This document shows, piece after piece, positions 55,511 to 64,000 of a DNA stretch of 64,000 bases. Both the position numbers and the translations under genes were made by a program. Within the stretch, counting starts at the first letter, position 1, and each line of letters starts with the position of its first letter. This DNA is from Rhodobacter sp. (lineage in GTDB: Bacteria > Pseudomonadota > Alphaproteobacteria > Rhodobacterales > Rhodobacteraceae), in assembly GCA_027484145.1 (NCBI GenBank), contig JAIXUH010000013.1, positions 1 to 64,000 on the forward strand, read 5' to 3'. Below the pieces are notes generated by a model. The model searched no databases, had not been told where the DNA came from, and worked only from the letters and a program-made list of their open reading frames with translations.

Positions 55511-56764
55511 CTAGTTGGGGCGGCTGCGGCGGCGGCCCGCAGGGGGAATCCGCATGGCGGTGCGATACTTGGCCACGGTGCGGCGGGCCACTTCGGCCCC
55601 GTCGGCGGCCAGAACGGTGGCCAGCTGGTCATCTGACAGAGGATGCGCCGGGTCTTCGGCGGCCACGATCTGCGCCAGACGTGACCGCAAGGCCGCCGCC
55701 CCGATTTCACTGCCCATGTCGGCTGAAAACAGCGCGCGTAACCACCACGTGCCATGCGGTGTATCCACGGCGGTGCCAGCCACCACACGGCTGATGGTGG
55801 ATTTATGCATCTGCAAGGTATCGGCTACCGCCTGCATCGTCAGCGGGCGCAGCGCCGCCGGGCCGGTTTCTAGGGCAGCGCGCTGGTGCAGCAACACGGT
55901 CTGCCCCACTAGCAACAGCGTGGCATTGCGGCTTTCGACCAGCCGCAGCACGGACCGCGCATGTGCTGCCCCCGTTGCGGTATCGTCGACTGACAACGTG
56001 GGCAAGGCGGCGCGGTTGAGCGAAATCTCCCACCCCTCGGCGCCCTGACGCACAGTCAGATCCGGCTCGCGCAAGGGGCTGGAGACGGCGCTGAAGGCAG
56101 TGCCGGGCTTTGGGTTGAAGCTGCGGATGTGGCGAAAGGCCCGCACGATGGCGGCTTCATCCACGTGCGCCAGTTTGGCAAGGCGGGGCCAGTCGCCCGA
56201 ACCCACCAGATCAAGCCGGGACAGCATCTGTGCCATGACCGGGTCCAGCACGCCCGCTTCTTGCGCCTGAAGCCGCAGGCAATCGGTCAGATCACGGGCG
56301 AAAAGGCCCGTTGGTTCAATCTGTTGCATCTGCGCCAGCACAGTTTCGACCTGCGCCACCGGGGCGGCCAGATCGGCCGCAATCCGGGCGACGGGGCGGC
56401 CCAACCAGCCCGAAGGCTCCAGCGCCTCGGCTAAAGCAATGGCAATCCGGCGGCCCGGACCTGCGGGCACAAGGCCAGGCAGCGCATCAAGGACATGGGC
56501 GATCAGGCTCGGCCCCTGTGCGGCAAGCGCCTCGATCGGCGGCCCTTCGCCGCGCGGCAAGACCCCGCTCCACCGTGGCAACCATTCACCGGGGGCGGGC
56601 ATCGCCTCACGCAGGATCAGGGCCGGGGTTTCAGCGGCCTGCTCTTCCAGATAGCGGGCAAGACCGGCCGCATCGGCCCGCAGCAGGCGCAAGGCCGCGT
56701 GCAGCGACGTTGATAACTGCAGGCGTTGGGTCTGGGTTACGCCCATGCGTGTGCGCGACTTCAT
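55511..56764 (-). CDS. rpoN: RNA polymerase sigma-54 factor
   Basis: A 417-residue sigma-54, short for the family as in Rhodobacter relatives. Region I is TQTQRLQLSTSLHAALRLLR through AETPALIL; the core-binding part includes NPKPGTAFS; the HTH is in MQAVADTLQMHKSTISRVVAG; the RpoN box is ARRTVAKYRT at 393-402, with Thr in place of the usual final Glu. Long acidic region II is absent. It recognises -24/-12 promoters together with an activator ATPase. Rhodobacter species often have several rpoN copies; which this is cannot be told. Confidence 0.93.
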   Translation of the reverse strand: MKSRTRMGVTQTQRLQLSTSLHAALRLLRADAAGLARYLEEQAAETPALILREAMPAPGEWLPRWSGVLPRGEGPPIEALAAQGPSLIAHVLDALPGLVPAGPGRRIAIALAEALEPSGWLGRPVARIAADLAAPVAQVETVLAQMQQIEPTGLFARDLTDCLRLQAQEAGVLDPVMAQMLSRLDLVGSGDWPRLAKLAHVDEAAIVRAFRHIRSFNPKPGTAFSAVSSPLREPDLTVRQGAEGWEISLNRAALPTLSVDDTATGAAHARSVLRLVESRNATLLLVGQTVLLHQRAALETGPAALRPLTMQAVADTLQMHKSTISRVVAGTAVDTPHGTWWLRALFSADMGSEIGAAALRSRLAQIVAAEDPAHPLSDDQLATVLAADGAEVARRTVAKYRTAMRIPPAGRRRSRPN

Positions 56765-56838
56765 GGTGCAACCTTAATGCATGGCACCAGACGCGCAACC
56801 TAGCCTTTCGTTTGCCCCTTGTGCCAAAGGGCGGGGAT

Positions 56839-56879
56839 GTGGCGATGCGACGCCACGCCCCCCCTCGCGCCGGGGGGCG
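56839..56879. repeat. Two tandem GC hairpins in the rpoN-selD intergenic region
   Basis: GTGGCG-ATGCGA-CGCCAC (56839-56856) overlaps by one base CGCCCCCC (56856-56863) pairing GGGGGGCG (56872-56879). They lie in the divergent gap of 162 bases, about 50 bases before the selD fusion gene. Role unknown; a transcript leader element or a terminator of antisense reading is possible. Confidence 0.5.
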
Positions 56880-56926
56880 GCGCAGGCTAGGGTGAACCCC
56901 CGCAGATAGATGGACGCTTTGCCTGA

Positions 56927-59131
56927 ATGATGCCGCACGCCCCTTTTCCGCAAACCTGCGACATCGTTCTGGTGGGGGGCGGGCATGCCCATGCGCTGGT
57001 GCTGCGGATGTGGGGGATGCGCCCCATGGCGGGGGTGCGGTTGACGCTTATCAACCCCGGCCCGGTGGCACCCTATACAGGGATGCTGCCCGGCGCAGTT
57101 GCCGGACACTATGCCCGCAACGACCTGATGATCGATCTGGTGCGGCTGGCGCGGTTTGCCGGGGCGCGGGTGATCCTTGACCGTGCCGTGGGCCTTGACC
57201 CGGTGGCGCAGCAAGTGCGGCTGGGGTCGGGGCGGGTGCTGCGCTATGAACTAGCGTCGATTGACGTGGGCATCTCGTCTGATCTGCCGTCGGTGCCGGG
57301 ATTTGCCGAGCATGCAGTGTCGGCCAAGCCCCTTGGCGCCTTTGCCGCGCGGTGGGAGGCGTTTGTGGCGACAGCCCCCGATGCGGCGCGGCTGACGGTG
57401 ATCGGCGCGGGCGTGGGCGGAGTGGAACTAGCGCTGGCACTGGCGCACCGGCTGCGCGCGGCGGGCAAGGCCCCGGTCGTGACAGTGCTGGAGCAGGGCG
57501 GCACCGTCTTGCCCGGCGTTGCCCCCGCCACGCGGCGCGGGCTGGTTGCGGCGATGGCGGCGGCCGGGGTGCAGGTGCTGACCGGAACCACGGTGGCTGC
57601 GATTGGGGCGCGGGCGGTGACGCTGTCAGACGGGCGCACCTTGCCGTCAGACTTTACCCTGTCGGTGGCGGGCGCGCGTCCGCAGGATTGGCTGGCAGAC
57701 AGCGGATTGGACCTGCACGGGGGGTTTGTGCGGGTGGGGCCGACGCTGCAAGCGTCTGACCCCCATGTTCTGGCGGTGGGCGATTGTGCGCATCTTGGCT
57801 TTGCCCCGCGCCCCAAGGCCGGGGTTTTTGCGGTGCGCGAAGCGCCGGTGCTGTTTCACAACCTGCGCGTCCTTGCGGCGGACAAGGGGGCGTTGCAACG
57901 CTTCCGCCCGCAGCGCGACTACCTGAAGCTGATCTCACTGGGTGACCAGCGGGCGCTGGCCGACAAGTTTGGCCTGCAAGGCGGCGGGGCGTGGCTTTGG
58001 CGCTGGAAAGACCGGATTGACCGCCGCTTCATGGAAAAGTTCGGGGCATTTCCGGTGATGGCTGTCCCTGCGCTGCCGCCTGAGCATGCCGCAGGGATGC
58101 AGGCCGTGATGGGCGACAAGCCGATGTGCGGCGGATGCGGCGCCAAGGTGGGTGCAGGGGCTTTGCAGACGGCGCTGGCGCAGGTGCCGCCCCCGGTGCG
58201 GGCTGACGTGCTTTCGGGCCGGGGGGATGATGCGGCTGTGCTGATGCTGGGCGGGCAGCGGCAGGTCATCACCACCGACCATCTGCGCGCCTTTTGCAGC
58301 GACCCCTATCTGATGGCGCAGTTGGCGGCAGTGCATGCCTTGGGTGACATCTGGGCGATGGGGGCCGCCCCGCAGGCAGCGCTGGCGCAGATCACGTTGC
58401 CACGCCTGTCCGAACCCCTGCAGGCCGACATGCTGGCCGAGGTGATGGCGGCGGCGGGGGCGGTGTTCCGCGCGGCGGGGGCCGATGTCGTGGGCGGGCA
58501 TTCGGCGGTGGGGGATGAGCTTTCGCTGGGCTTTACCGTGACGGGAATTGCCGACGCGCCGGTGGCCAAACGCGGCGCACAGGCGGGGGATGCGATCATC
58601 CTGACCAAGCCTTTGGGCGTGGGCGTGATCATGGCGGCGGAAATGGCCATGGCGCGCTTGGCAGACCCGAAGGGGCCGATGCTGGGCGAGGTCTGGGCCA
58701 CGGCGATTGCGTCGATGCTGCGCCCCCTTGGCCCGGCGGCGGCCATCCTGCGCGGGCGGGCCACGGCGATGACCGATGTCACGGGCTTTGGCCTTGCCGG
58801 GCATCTGTGGGAAATGCTGGCCGATGGCGGGCTGTCGGCGCGGCTGGACCTTGCGACGGTGCCGGTGTTGCCGGGGGCCGAGGCTTTGGCCGGGCAGGGC
58901 GTTGCGTCCACGCTGATGCCCACGAACCGGGCGGCGCTGGATTGGCAGTGCGATCTGCCCCCAGGTGCGCGGGCGGACCTGCTGTTTGATCCGCAGACCT
59001 GTGGCGGGCTTTTGGCGACGGTGCCCGCGCATTGGGTGCGGCCCGTGCTGCTGGAACTGCGACAGGCGGGCGAAGTGGCGGCGATGATCGGCACGGTAGC
59101 TGCGGGTCCGGCGCGGATCGTCGCCGTATAG
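56927..59131 (+). CDS. selD: Selenide, water dikinase fused to an NADH-dehydrogenase-like domain
   Basis: A 734-residue fusion. Residues 1 to about 385 are an FAD/NAD(P)-binding domain of the NDH-2/sulfide-quinone reductase type (DIVLVGGGHAHALVLR, VIGAGVGGVELALALAHRLR, VLAVGDCAHL). Residues about 395-734 are SelD, which makes selenophosphate from selenide and ATP: Cys404 and Lys407 (CGGCGAK) match the catalytic Cys17/Lys20 of E. coli, followed by GRGDDAAVL, TTDHLRAFCSDPY and TDVTGFGLAGHLWEM. The fusion is known in several bacteria; the N-terminal part may supply reduced selenium. mnmH lies four kilobases on. Start is one of two adjacent ATGs. Confidence 0.93.
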   Translation: MMPHAPFPQTCDIVLVGGGHAHALVLRMWGMRPMAGVRLTLINPGPVAPYTGMLPGAVAGHYARNDLMIDLVRLARFAGARVILDRAVGLDPVAQQVRLGSGRVLRYELASIDVGISSDLPSVPGFAEHAVSAKPLGAFAARWEAFVATAPDAARLTVIGAGVGGVELALALAHRLRAAGKAPVVTVLEQGGTVLPGVAPATRRGLVAAMAAAGVQVLTGTTVAAIGARAVTLSDGRTLPSDFTLSVAGARPQDWLADSGLDLHGGFVRVGPTLQASDPHVLAVGDCAHLGFAPRPKAGVFAVREAPVLFHNLRVLAADKGALQRFRPQRDYLKLISLGDQRALADKFGLQGGGAWLWRWKDRIDRRFMEKFGAFPVMAVPALPPEHAAGMQAVMGDKPMCGGCGAKVGAGALQTALAQVPPPVRADVLSGRGDDAAVLMLGGQRQVITTDHLRAFCSDPYLMAQLAAVHALGDIWAMGAAPQAALAQITLPRLSEPLQADMLAEVMAAAGAVFRAAGADVVGGHSAVGDELSLGFTVTGIADAPVAKRGAQAGDAIILTKPLGVGVIMAAEMAMARLADPKGPMLGEVWATAIASMLRPLGPAAAILRGRATAMTDVTGFGLAGHLWEMLADGGLSARLDLATVPVLPGAEALAGQGVASTLMPTNRAALDWQCDLPPGARADLLFDPQTCGGLLATVPAHWVRPVLLELRQAGEVAAMIGTVAAGPARIVAV

Positions 59132-59824
59132 CTAGTTTGTCATCAGGTAATAGCTGTTTTTGGCATCCCCGGTGTTTTGCACGGTGACCACGAAATAGCC
59201 GTTCCATGCAGGCACGAAATCGCACAGCACCTTGTCTGACCCGCTGACATCCTGACAGATGCTGTTGCCGTTTTCATCCGCAACGGTGACATCAAGGTTG
59301 GAGTCGCCGTCGCCGATGATGGCAATCTCGGCATAGCTGCCGCCAAACAGCGGCACATCCCAGACATCGGTCATGCCCGCCGAAAGCGCAGAGGCATGCG
59401 CCACTGCGCCACCGATGCGCTCGCGCGGCCCTTCGGCTTCGGCCTGTTCGATCAGGTCAAGCAAGACGTCATCTTCGGCGGCCAAAGCCTTGGCGGCGGC
59501 CAGCATGGCGGCTGCATCCGGCGGGGCCGTGGCACTGTCCTGTTCGGTGGCGGGGGCGCTGCCCGTGACCGCCTTCTTCAATTCGGGGCCATTGGTGACG
59601 GCAACCGTCGCGGCAAGGCGCGCGGCGGCAAGGACGGTCAGCGCATCCTTGCCCGCCATGCCGATGGCGAACAGATCCTGCGCCATGGCAAGGATCTTTG
59701 CCCCGCCGGGCGTACCATTGACGCCGGGACCAAGGTTCGGGCCGGTCTGATCCTGCGCGCAGGCTGGCGACAGGGTCACGCAGGCAGCAAGGGCAAGGGT
59801 CGCGGACAGGATCGAAAGAGTCAT
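59132..59824 (-). CDS. Secreted protein of unknown function
   Basis: A 230-residue exported protein. The signal peptide is MTLSILSATLALAACVTLSP with cleavage near ACAQ-DQT. The middle is Ala-rich and helical (KILAMAQDLFAIGMAGKDAL); the C-terminal 80 residues look like a small beta-sandwich, GGSYAEIAIIGDGDSNLDVT followed by a Cys pair (NSICQDVSG, KVLCDFVP) and a closing strand FVVTVQNTG. This resembles a pre-peptidase C-terminal-like domain, but I do not recognise the family. It is convergent with selD, whose stop abuts it, and divergent from argE. Confidence 0.7.
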   Translation of the reverse strand: MTLSILSATLALAACVTLSPACAQDQTGPNLGPGVNGTPGGAKILAMAQDLFAIGMAGKDALTVLAAARLAATVAVTNGPELKKAVTGSAPATEQDSATAPPDAAAMLAAAKALAAEDDVLLDLIEQAEAEGPRERIGGAVAHASALSAGMTDVWDVPLFGGSYAEIAIIGDGDSNLDVTVADENGNSICQDVSGSDKVLCDFVPAWNGYFVVTVQNTGDAKNSYYLMTN

Positions 59825-60002
59825 GCCGGTGTCCTTGGTGGCGCGGGGCGATCGAACGGACAGTGGCACCGGCGGCGACGAATGAGAAGGCAGTTTGTGC
59901 GGCTGCCGCCCATGGTCCGGGCCATTGTCGCGGCGCGGCATCGGTTTGAACCGGGGGTGGAAAGCGGGTAAGTGCGGCAGATCAAGCGAAAAGGGTGCGG
60001 TC

Positions 60003-61157
60003 ATGCAAACGGATCAGATTTTGGCGCAACTGCTGGCCTTTGACACAGTGTCATCGCGGCCAAACATGGCGCTGATGACTTGGGTGCGCGACCTGCTGGA
60101 GGATGCGGGGATTGCCGTGACGCTGATCCCCGATGCATCGGGCGGCAAGGCCAACCTTTTTGCAACCGTCGGCCCGGCGGGTGCGGCGGGCGTGATGCTG
60201 TCGGGGCACACCGATGTGGTGCCGGTGGATGGGCAGGACTGGACCGTGCCGCCCTTTGCGCTAACCCGCGCCGATGGGCGGCTATACGGGCGTGGCGCGG
60301 CGGATATGAAGGGGTTTTGCGCGGCGGCGATTGCGCTGATGCTGCGCGCGGCGAAGCGGCCCTTGCGCACGCCGCTGCATCTGGCGCTGTCCTATGACGA
60401 AGAGGTGGGCTGCATGGGCGTGCGCAGCCTGATCGACATGCTGGCGCAGGCCCCGGTGCGCCCCGCGATGTGCATTGTGGGCGAGCCGACGGGCATGGCG
60501 GTGGCCACAGGGCACAAGGGCAAGGTGGCGCTGCGGGCCACTTGCGTGGGGCGCGAGGGGCATTCCGCCCTTGCCCCCATGGCACTGAACGCGCTGCATT
60601 TGGCCGCCGACACCATTGTGGCCATCCGCGATTTGCAGGCCGAGGTGGCGGCCACGGGCGCGCGCGATGGCGATTACGACGTGCCCTATTCCACGATCCA
60701 TGCGGGCAAGATGCAGGGCGGGGTGCAGGTGAACATCGTCCCCAACCATGCGGTGATTGATTTCGAAATCCGCTCGCTTGCCGAGGATGACCCCGAGGCG
60801 CTGATTTCCCGCCTGCGGACGGCGGTAGGGGGCCTTGTGGCGGCACAGCGCGACGCCTTTCCCGAGGCTGATATCCGGATTGAGCGGTTGTGGGACTATC
60901 CGGGCCTTGGCACGCCATCCGATGCGGCGGTGGTGAACTTTGTCAAAGGGCTGATCGGCGCGAACGGCACCATCAAGGTGGCTTTTGGCACCGAGGGCGG
61001 GCTGTTTTCCAGCCGCCTCGGCATTCCCACGGTGATCTGCGGGCCGGGGTCGATGGCGCAGGGCCACAAGCCCGACGAATATGTGACCGAGGAACAGATG
61101 GCACGCTGCGAGGCGATGCTGGACGCGCTGCTGCACCGGCTGGAAGGGGGCCTGTGA
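60003..61157 (+). CDS. argE: Acetylornithine deacetylase (M20 family)
   Basis: A 384-residue zinc deacetylase that removes the acetyl group from N2-acetylornithine in arginine synthesis or salvage. Metal and catalytic residues are visible: SGHTDVVPVDG (His and Asp), YGRGAADMKGF (bridging Asp), SYDEEVGCMG (catalytic Glu and metal Glu), VGEPTGMAVATGHKG and the C-terminal GPGSMAQGHKPDEYV (His). The dimerisation domain is in between. The ATG at 60003 is the natural start; the longer frame is rejected. Its stop overlaps the mnmH start (TGATG). Related hydrolases have close sequences, so the exact substrate is probable rather than sure. Confidence 0.87.
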   Translation: MQTDQILAQLLAFDTVSSRPNMALMTWVRDLLEDAGIAVTLIPDASGGKANLFATVGPAGAAGVMLSGHTDVVPVDGQDWTVPPFALTRADGRLYGRGAADMKGFCAAAIALMLRAAKRPLRTPLHLALSYDEEVGCMGVRSLIDMLAQAPVRPAMCIVGEPTGMAVATGHKGKVALRATCVGREGHSALAPMALNALHLAADTIVAIRDLQAEVAATGARDGDYDVPYSTIHAGKMQGGVQVNIVPNHAVIDFEIRSLAEDDPEALISRLRTAVGGLVAAQRDAFPEADIRIERLWDYPGLGTPSDAAVVNFVKGLIGANGTIKVAFGTEGGLFSSRLGIPTVICGPGSMAQGHKPDEYVTEEQMARCEAMLDALLHRLEGGL

Positions 61158-62206
61158 TGGCAGTGGAACTGACCTCACTGGCCGATGTGCTGGCGCTGGA
61201 TTTCGATGATGTGATCGACGTGCGCGCACCTGCGGAATTTGCCGAGGATCACCTGCCCGGCGCGATCAGCCTGCCGGTGCTGGATGATGATGAGCGCGCG
61301 CGGGTGGGCACGATCTACAAGCAGGTCAGCCCTTTTGATGCGCGCAAGATCGGCGCGGCGCTGGTGGCCAAGAATGCATCCTTGCACCTGCAAGGGCCGC
61401 TGGCCGACCGCCCCGGTGGCTGGCGCCCCTTGGTCTATTGCTGGCGCGGGGGGCAAAGGTCGGGGTCGTTTGCCACGATTCTGGCGCAGATCGGCTGGCG
61501 GGTCGAGGTGATCAAGGGCGGTTACAAGACGTGGCGCGGGCTGGTCGTGAAGGCCGTCTATGACAACCCCTTTCCCTGCCCTGTGGTGGTGCTGGATGGC
61601 AATACCGGGTCGGCCAAGACCGATGTGCTGAACCTGTTGCCCGCGCGCGGGGTACAGGTGCTTGACCTTGAGGGTCTGGCCAATCACCGCGGGTCGCTGT
61701 TCGGGGGCATGGGGCCGCAACCCAGCCAGAAGGCGTTCGAAGGGCGGCTTGCGCTGGCCATGGCGCGGCTGGACCCATCGCGCCCGGTGGTGATCGAGGC
61801 CGAAAGCTCAAAGGTCGGCGAGTGCCGTCTGCCGCCGCGCCTGTGGCGGGCCATGGTGGATGCGCCCCGCGTGGCAATTGCCGCACCACGGGCCGCGCGG
61901 GCCGAATACCTGACACGGGCCTATGCGGATTTCGTGGCCGATGCGGGCCGTCTGGATGAGATTTTGCTGAAGCTGCGCCATGCCCATGCGGCCGAACTGA
62001 TTGCCGAATGGCGCGACCTTGGGACAGCGGGGCACTTTCTGCCGCTGGCCGACAGCCTGATGCAGCACCATTACGACCCGCGCTATGCCAAGCACCGTGC
62101 CCGGATGACGGTGCCGCTGACCGAGATTGCCGCACCGCGCCTGTGGCCGGATGATCTGGAGGCGGTGGCGGATCAGGTCGCTGCGGCGGTGCAGGTCAGG
62201 GTCTGA
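61157..62206 (+). CDS. mnmH: tRNA 2-selenouridine synthase
   Basis: A 349-residue enzyme (also SelU/YbbB) that replaces sulfur in 2-thiouridine at the tRNA wobble position with selenium from selenophosphate. The N-terminal rhodanese domain holds catalytic Cys95 in LVYCWRGGQRSG; the P-loop is GNTGSAKT at 148-155 (Ala in the place of the usual Gly before Lys). LEGLANHRGSLFGGMGPQPS and EAESSKVGECRLP are family hallmarks. It works with the SelD fusion encoded upstream. No selA or selB is seen, so selenium may be used only for tRNA here. Confidence 0.93.
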   Translation: MAVELTSLADVLALDFDDVIDVRAPAEFAEDHLPGAISLPVLDDDERARVGTIYKQVSPFDARKIGAALVAKNASLHLQGPLADRPGGWRPLVYCWRGGQRSGSFATILAQIGWRVEVIKGGYKTWRGLVVKAVYDNPFPCPVVVLDGNTGSAKTDVLNLLPARGVQVLDLEGLANHRGSLFGGMGPQPSQKAFEGRLALAMARLDPSRPVVIEAESSKVGECRLPPRLWRAMVDAPRVAIAAPRAARAEYLTRAYADFVADAGRLDEILLKLRHAHAAELIAEWRDLGTAGHFLPLADSLMQHHYDPRYAKHRARMTVPLTEIAAPRLWPDDLEAVADQVAAAVQVRV

Positions 62207-62816
62207 CAGCAAGGGTCAGGCTGGCCCCCGTGCCTTGCAGCGTCAGCCCCCAGCCGGCCTGAATGTGGCGCAGACCAAGGCCCGTGCGCGCCATGATTGC
62301 CTGCAGTGCCGCGCAGGGCTGAAACGCGGGCGGCACCAGAAGGGCAACCTGAATCGGCAGGCCAAGGCCAAGGTGCGCTTGCAAACCGCCCTGCCTGTCG
62401 ACGGGCCAATCACGCGGGGTCGTGCTGCCGGGGGACCGGAACAGCAAGGGCTGCTGAATATCATCGCTGTCACAGGCCATGGGAATGGTCAGGCCAGCGG
62501 GCAGATAGGGCGGGCAGAAATCCCATGTGGGAAAGGGAGCAGCCGCCCCGCGCCATGCCACGCCCAAGGGGCAGGCCCCGGTGTTGCGCCAGCGCCCGCG
62601 CGACGACAGCGAGGTGCGCGCGATGGCCGGGCTTTCGGCGGCGGCGCGATCATCCAGCCACAGGATTTCGACAAACAGGTCCGGCAGGGCATAACAGATG
62701 TTGCGGGTGCCTTGCCCGGGGTGCTGGCGGCGATAGGCCTCGTGCAGGCCAAGGCCGAGGGCTGCATCATCGGCGCGGCCCGGGTCAATCATGATGAAGA
62801 TATGGTCAAGGTCCAT
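62196..62816 (-). CDS. VOC (glyoxalase-like) family protein
   Basis: A 206-residue protein starting MDLDHIFIMIDPGRADDAAL, as in glyoxalase-like domain proteins, with ICYALPDLFVEILWLDD as the second strand-turn block and a C-terminal repeat of the fold. Possible metal ligands are His5 and Glu in the VEILWL strand. It overlaps the end of mnmH by 11 bases in convergent orientation. Function unknown. Confidence 0.72.
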   Translation of the reverse strand: MDLDHIFIMIDPGRADDAALGLGLHEAYRRQHPGQGTRNICYALPDLFVEILWLDDRAAAESPAIARTSLSSRGRWRNTGACPLGVAWRGAAAPFPTWDFCPPYLPAGLTIPMACDSDDIQQPLLFRSPGSTTPRDWPVDRQGGLQAHLGLGLPIQVALLVPPAFQPCAALQAIMARTGLGLRHIQAGWGLTLQGTGASLTLAVRP

Positions 62817-62967
62817 GGCGATGCCTTTCTGTATGGCGGGACATAGTGCCGTTGCACAAAACCGCCACAGGGACTGTGGCATCAATCCCCGCCGCCGCGC
62901 CTGACGGGGTTGCCCTTGGCGGGTGGCTGGGGTTAGTGCGCGCCTGTGCCAGAAAAGAGGTGCCGCA

Positions 62968-63933
62968 ATGACGGCGACAGAAGGTCCATCCCCCAAACAC
63001 CGTCTGATCGGACTGGATGTGCTGAAGGTTGCAATGGCCCTCTTGGTCGTATGCATTCACGCCAACCCCTTGCGTGGCCTGTGGCCCGAGGGGCAGTGGC
63101 TGCTGGGCAATGGTGTGGCGCGGGTGGCGGTGCCCACCTTTTTCGTCATCGCAGGTTTCAACTTTCGCCCCGAAGTGCCCGGACGGTCGCTGCGGCTGGC
63201 GGGGCGGTATCTGACGCTGCACCTTATATGGCTGACGCTTTATCTGCCGCTGTGGGCCGGGTCGGTGGCGCAGGGCGGGCTGAAAACCTATGTCAGCTAT
63301 TGGCTTTACGGCTATTGGCAGCTTTGGTTTCTGACGGCGCTGGCGGTGGCTTTGCTGCTGGCCTCACTGATCTGGCGCTGGCGCAGCGGGGCCTTGCTGG
63401 CTGTGGCACTGGGGCTGCTTGTGGCGGGGTTCGCGGTGCAAACGGCCGTGGTCTGGGGCCTGTTGCCGACCAGTTTCCACCCGCAGGCCCGCAACGGCCT
63501 GTTCATGGGGCTGCCGTTCTTTTTGCTGGGCTATCTGCTGCGGCGCGAGGACATCGCCCGACTGATCAGCTTTCGCAGTGCTCTGAATGTCGCCGGGATC
63601 GGCGTTCTGGGCGTTGTCGCCGAGGCGATGCTGATCCGGGGCCTGTCGCCCGCGCGGCCCGCCATTGCGTCAGAGACTTTTCTGATGGCGGCGGTGGTTG
63701 GCCCCGCGCTGGTGCTGGCGGCCGTGCGGGCCCCTGATCTGCCCGGCTTGGTGGCGCGGCTTCCCTTGGGTACCCTGTCATCTGGGATTTACTTTATTCA
63801 CGTGGCCTTTGTGGTCGTGATGATCCGCTATCTGGGCACGCCCTATCCGCTGATCTTTCCGCTGGCGGTGGCCGGGTCGGTTCTGGTGACGCTGGTGCTG
63901 ATCCGGCTACGGCTGGATCGGCGTCTGTTCTAG
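62968..63933 (+). CDS. Acyltransferase 3 family membrane protein
   Basis: A 321-residue integral membrane protein with about ten hydrophobic segments. The N-terminal GLDVLKVAMALLVVCIHANP contains the His of the acyltransferase-3 family (IHAN), RVAVPTFFVIAGF is the second block, and YWLYGYWQLWFLTALAVALL the middle. Such proteins add acyl groups, often acetyl, to sugars or polysaccharides at the inner membrane. The ATG at 62968 has AGAGG upstream. Target unknown. The remaining 67 bases to the window end show nothing certain. Confidence 0.87.
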   Translation: MTATEGPSPKHRLIGLDVLKVAMALLVVCIHANPLRGLWPEGQWLLGNGVARVAVPTFFVIAGFNFRPEVPGRSLRLAGRYLTLHLIWLTLYLPLWAGSVAQGGLKTYVSYWLYGYWQLWFLTALAVALLLASLIWRWRSGALLAVALGLLVAGFAVQTAVVWGLLPTSFHPQARNGLFMGLPFFLLGYLLRREDIARLISFRSALNVAGIGVLGVVAEAMLIRGLSPARPAIASETFLMAAVVGPALVLAAVRAPDLPGLVARLPLGTLSSGIYFIHVAFVVVMIRYLGTPYPLIFPLAVAGSVLVTLVLIRLRLDRRLF

Positions 63934-64000
63934 GCGCGGGGAAAGGGGCCACGGCACCTTGGATGCGGCCTGTGCCCGTCACACGGGGGAAAGTGCGACG

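Noticed and set aside
56839-56879. Hairpins near selD considered as a SECIS element
   Set aside because: There is no in-frame UGA in the selD fusion or neighbours that would need selenocysteine; the catalytic residue is Cys.

Overview
This 64 kb window is GC-rich, tightly packed chromosomal DNA from an alphaproteobacterium, almost certainly of the Rhodobacter/Paracoccus group (Rhodobacterales). The signs are the glycerol ABC operon glpDSTPQUV with glpK, a short RpoN, a fused NADH-dehydrogenase-like/SelD protein beside mnmH, and the overall gene style (ATGA and TGATG start/stop overlaps, many ABC importers). No prophage, CRISPR array, rRNA or intact mobile element is visible. The one trace of mobile DNA is a degraded integrase N-terminus next to a tRNA-Met(CAT) gene.

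Layout. 1-3.2 kb: 5' end of tuf (EF-Tu), a lipoprotein, a cytochrome P450 and a TerB/DUF533 protein. 3.2-16.1 kb: glycerol island, with an iron-dependent alcohol dehydrogenase, a frameshifted glpK, a GNAT and a YdeI-like gene, then glpV-U-Q-P-T-S-D on the minus strand and the divergent regulator glpR. 16.1-21.2 kb: a two-subunit molybdenum hydroxylase (isoquinoline 1-oxidoreductase type) with a divergent TetR regulator, a DUF1028 protein and a LysR regulator. 21.3-31.7 kb: a divergent sugar/polyol island with FGGY kinase, SorC regulator, MalFG-type permeases and binding protein on minus, and MalK-type ATPase, sn-glycerol-1-phosphate dehydrogenase (AraM-like), SIS isomerase, SDR and HAD protein on plus. 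This enzyme set matches no pathway I know.

31.9-52.9 kb: a large catabolic locus under an IclR regulator. One minus-strand operon encodes a Dpp-type importer, a CaiB/BaiF CoA-transferase, a FadJ-like bifunctional enzyme, an aldehyde dehydrogenase and an AroE-like dehydrogenase. A second minus-strand operon encodes acyl-CoA dehydrogenase, an OtnK-like kinase and a class II aldolase. The plus strand carries iclR, an E2 fused to an alpha/beta-hydrolase, a fused E1 alpha-beta, the binding protein for the importer, a class III aminotransferase and a fold-type IV transaminase closely resembling fungal (R)-selective amine transaminases. Two matching palindromes, one in each divergent promoter region, tie the parts into one probable regulon. 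I infer import and breakdown of an amine or amino compound; the substrate is unknown.

52.9-64 kb: integrase relic and tRNA-Met, a HyuA-type hydantoinase/oxoprolinase, rpoN, the NDH-SelD fusion, a secreted protein of unknown function, argE-like deacetylase, mnmH (tRNA 2-selenouridine synthase), a VOC-like protein and an acyltransferase-3 membrane protein.

All calls come from reading the sequence and translations by eye; no database search was run. Start codons were moved inward from the longest open frame where a ribosome site, signal peptide or family N-terminus supported it.
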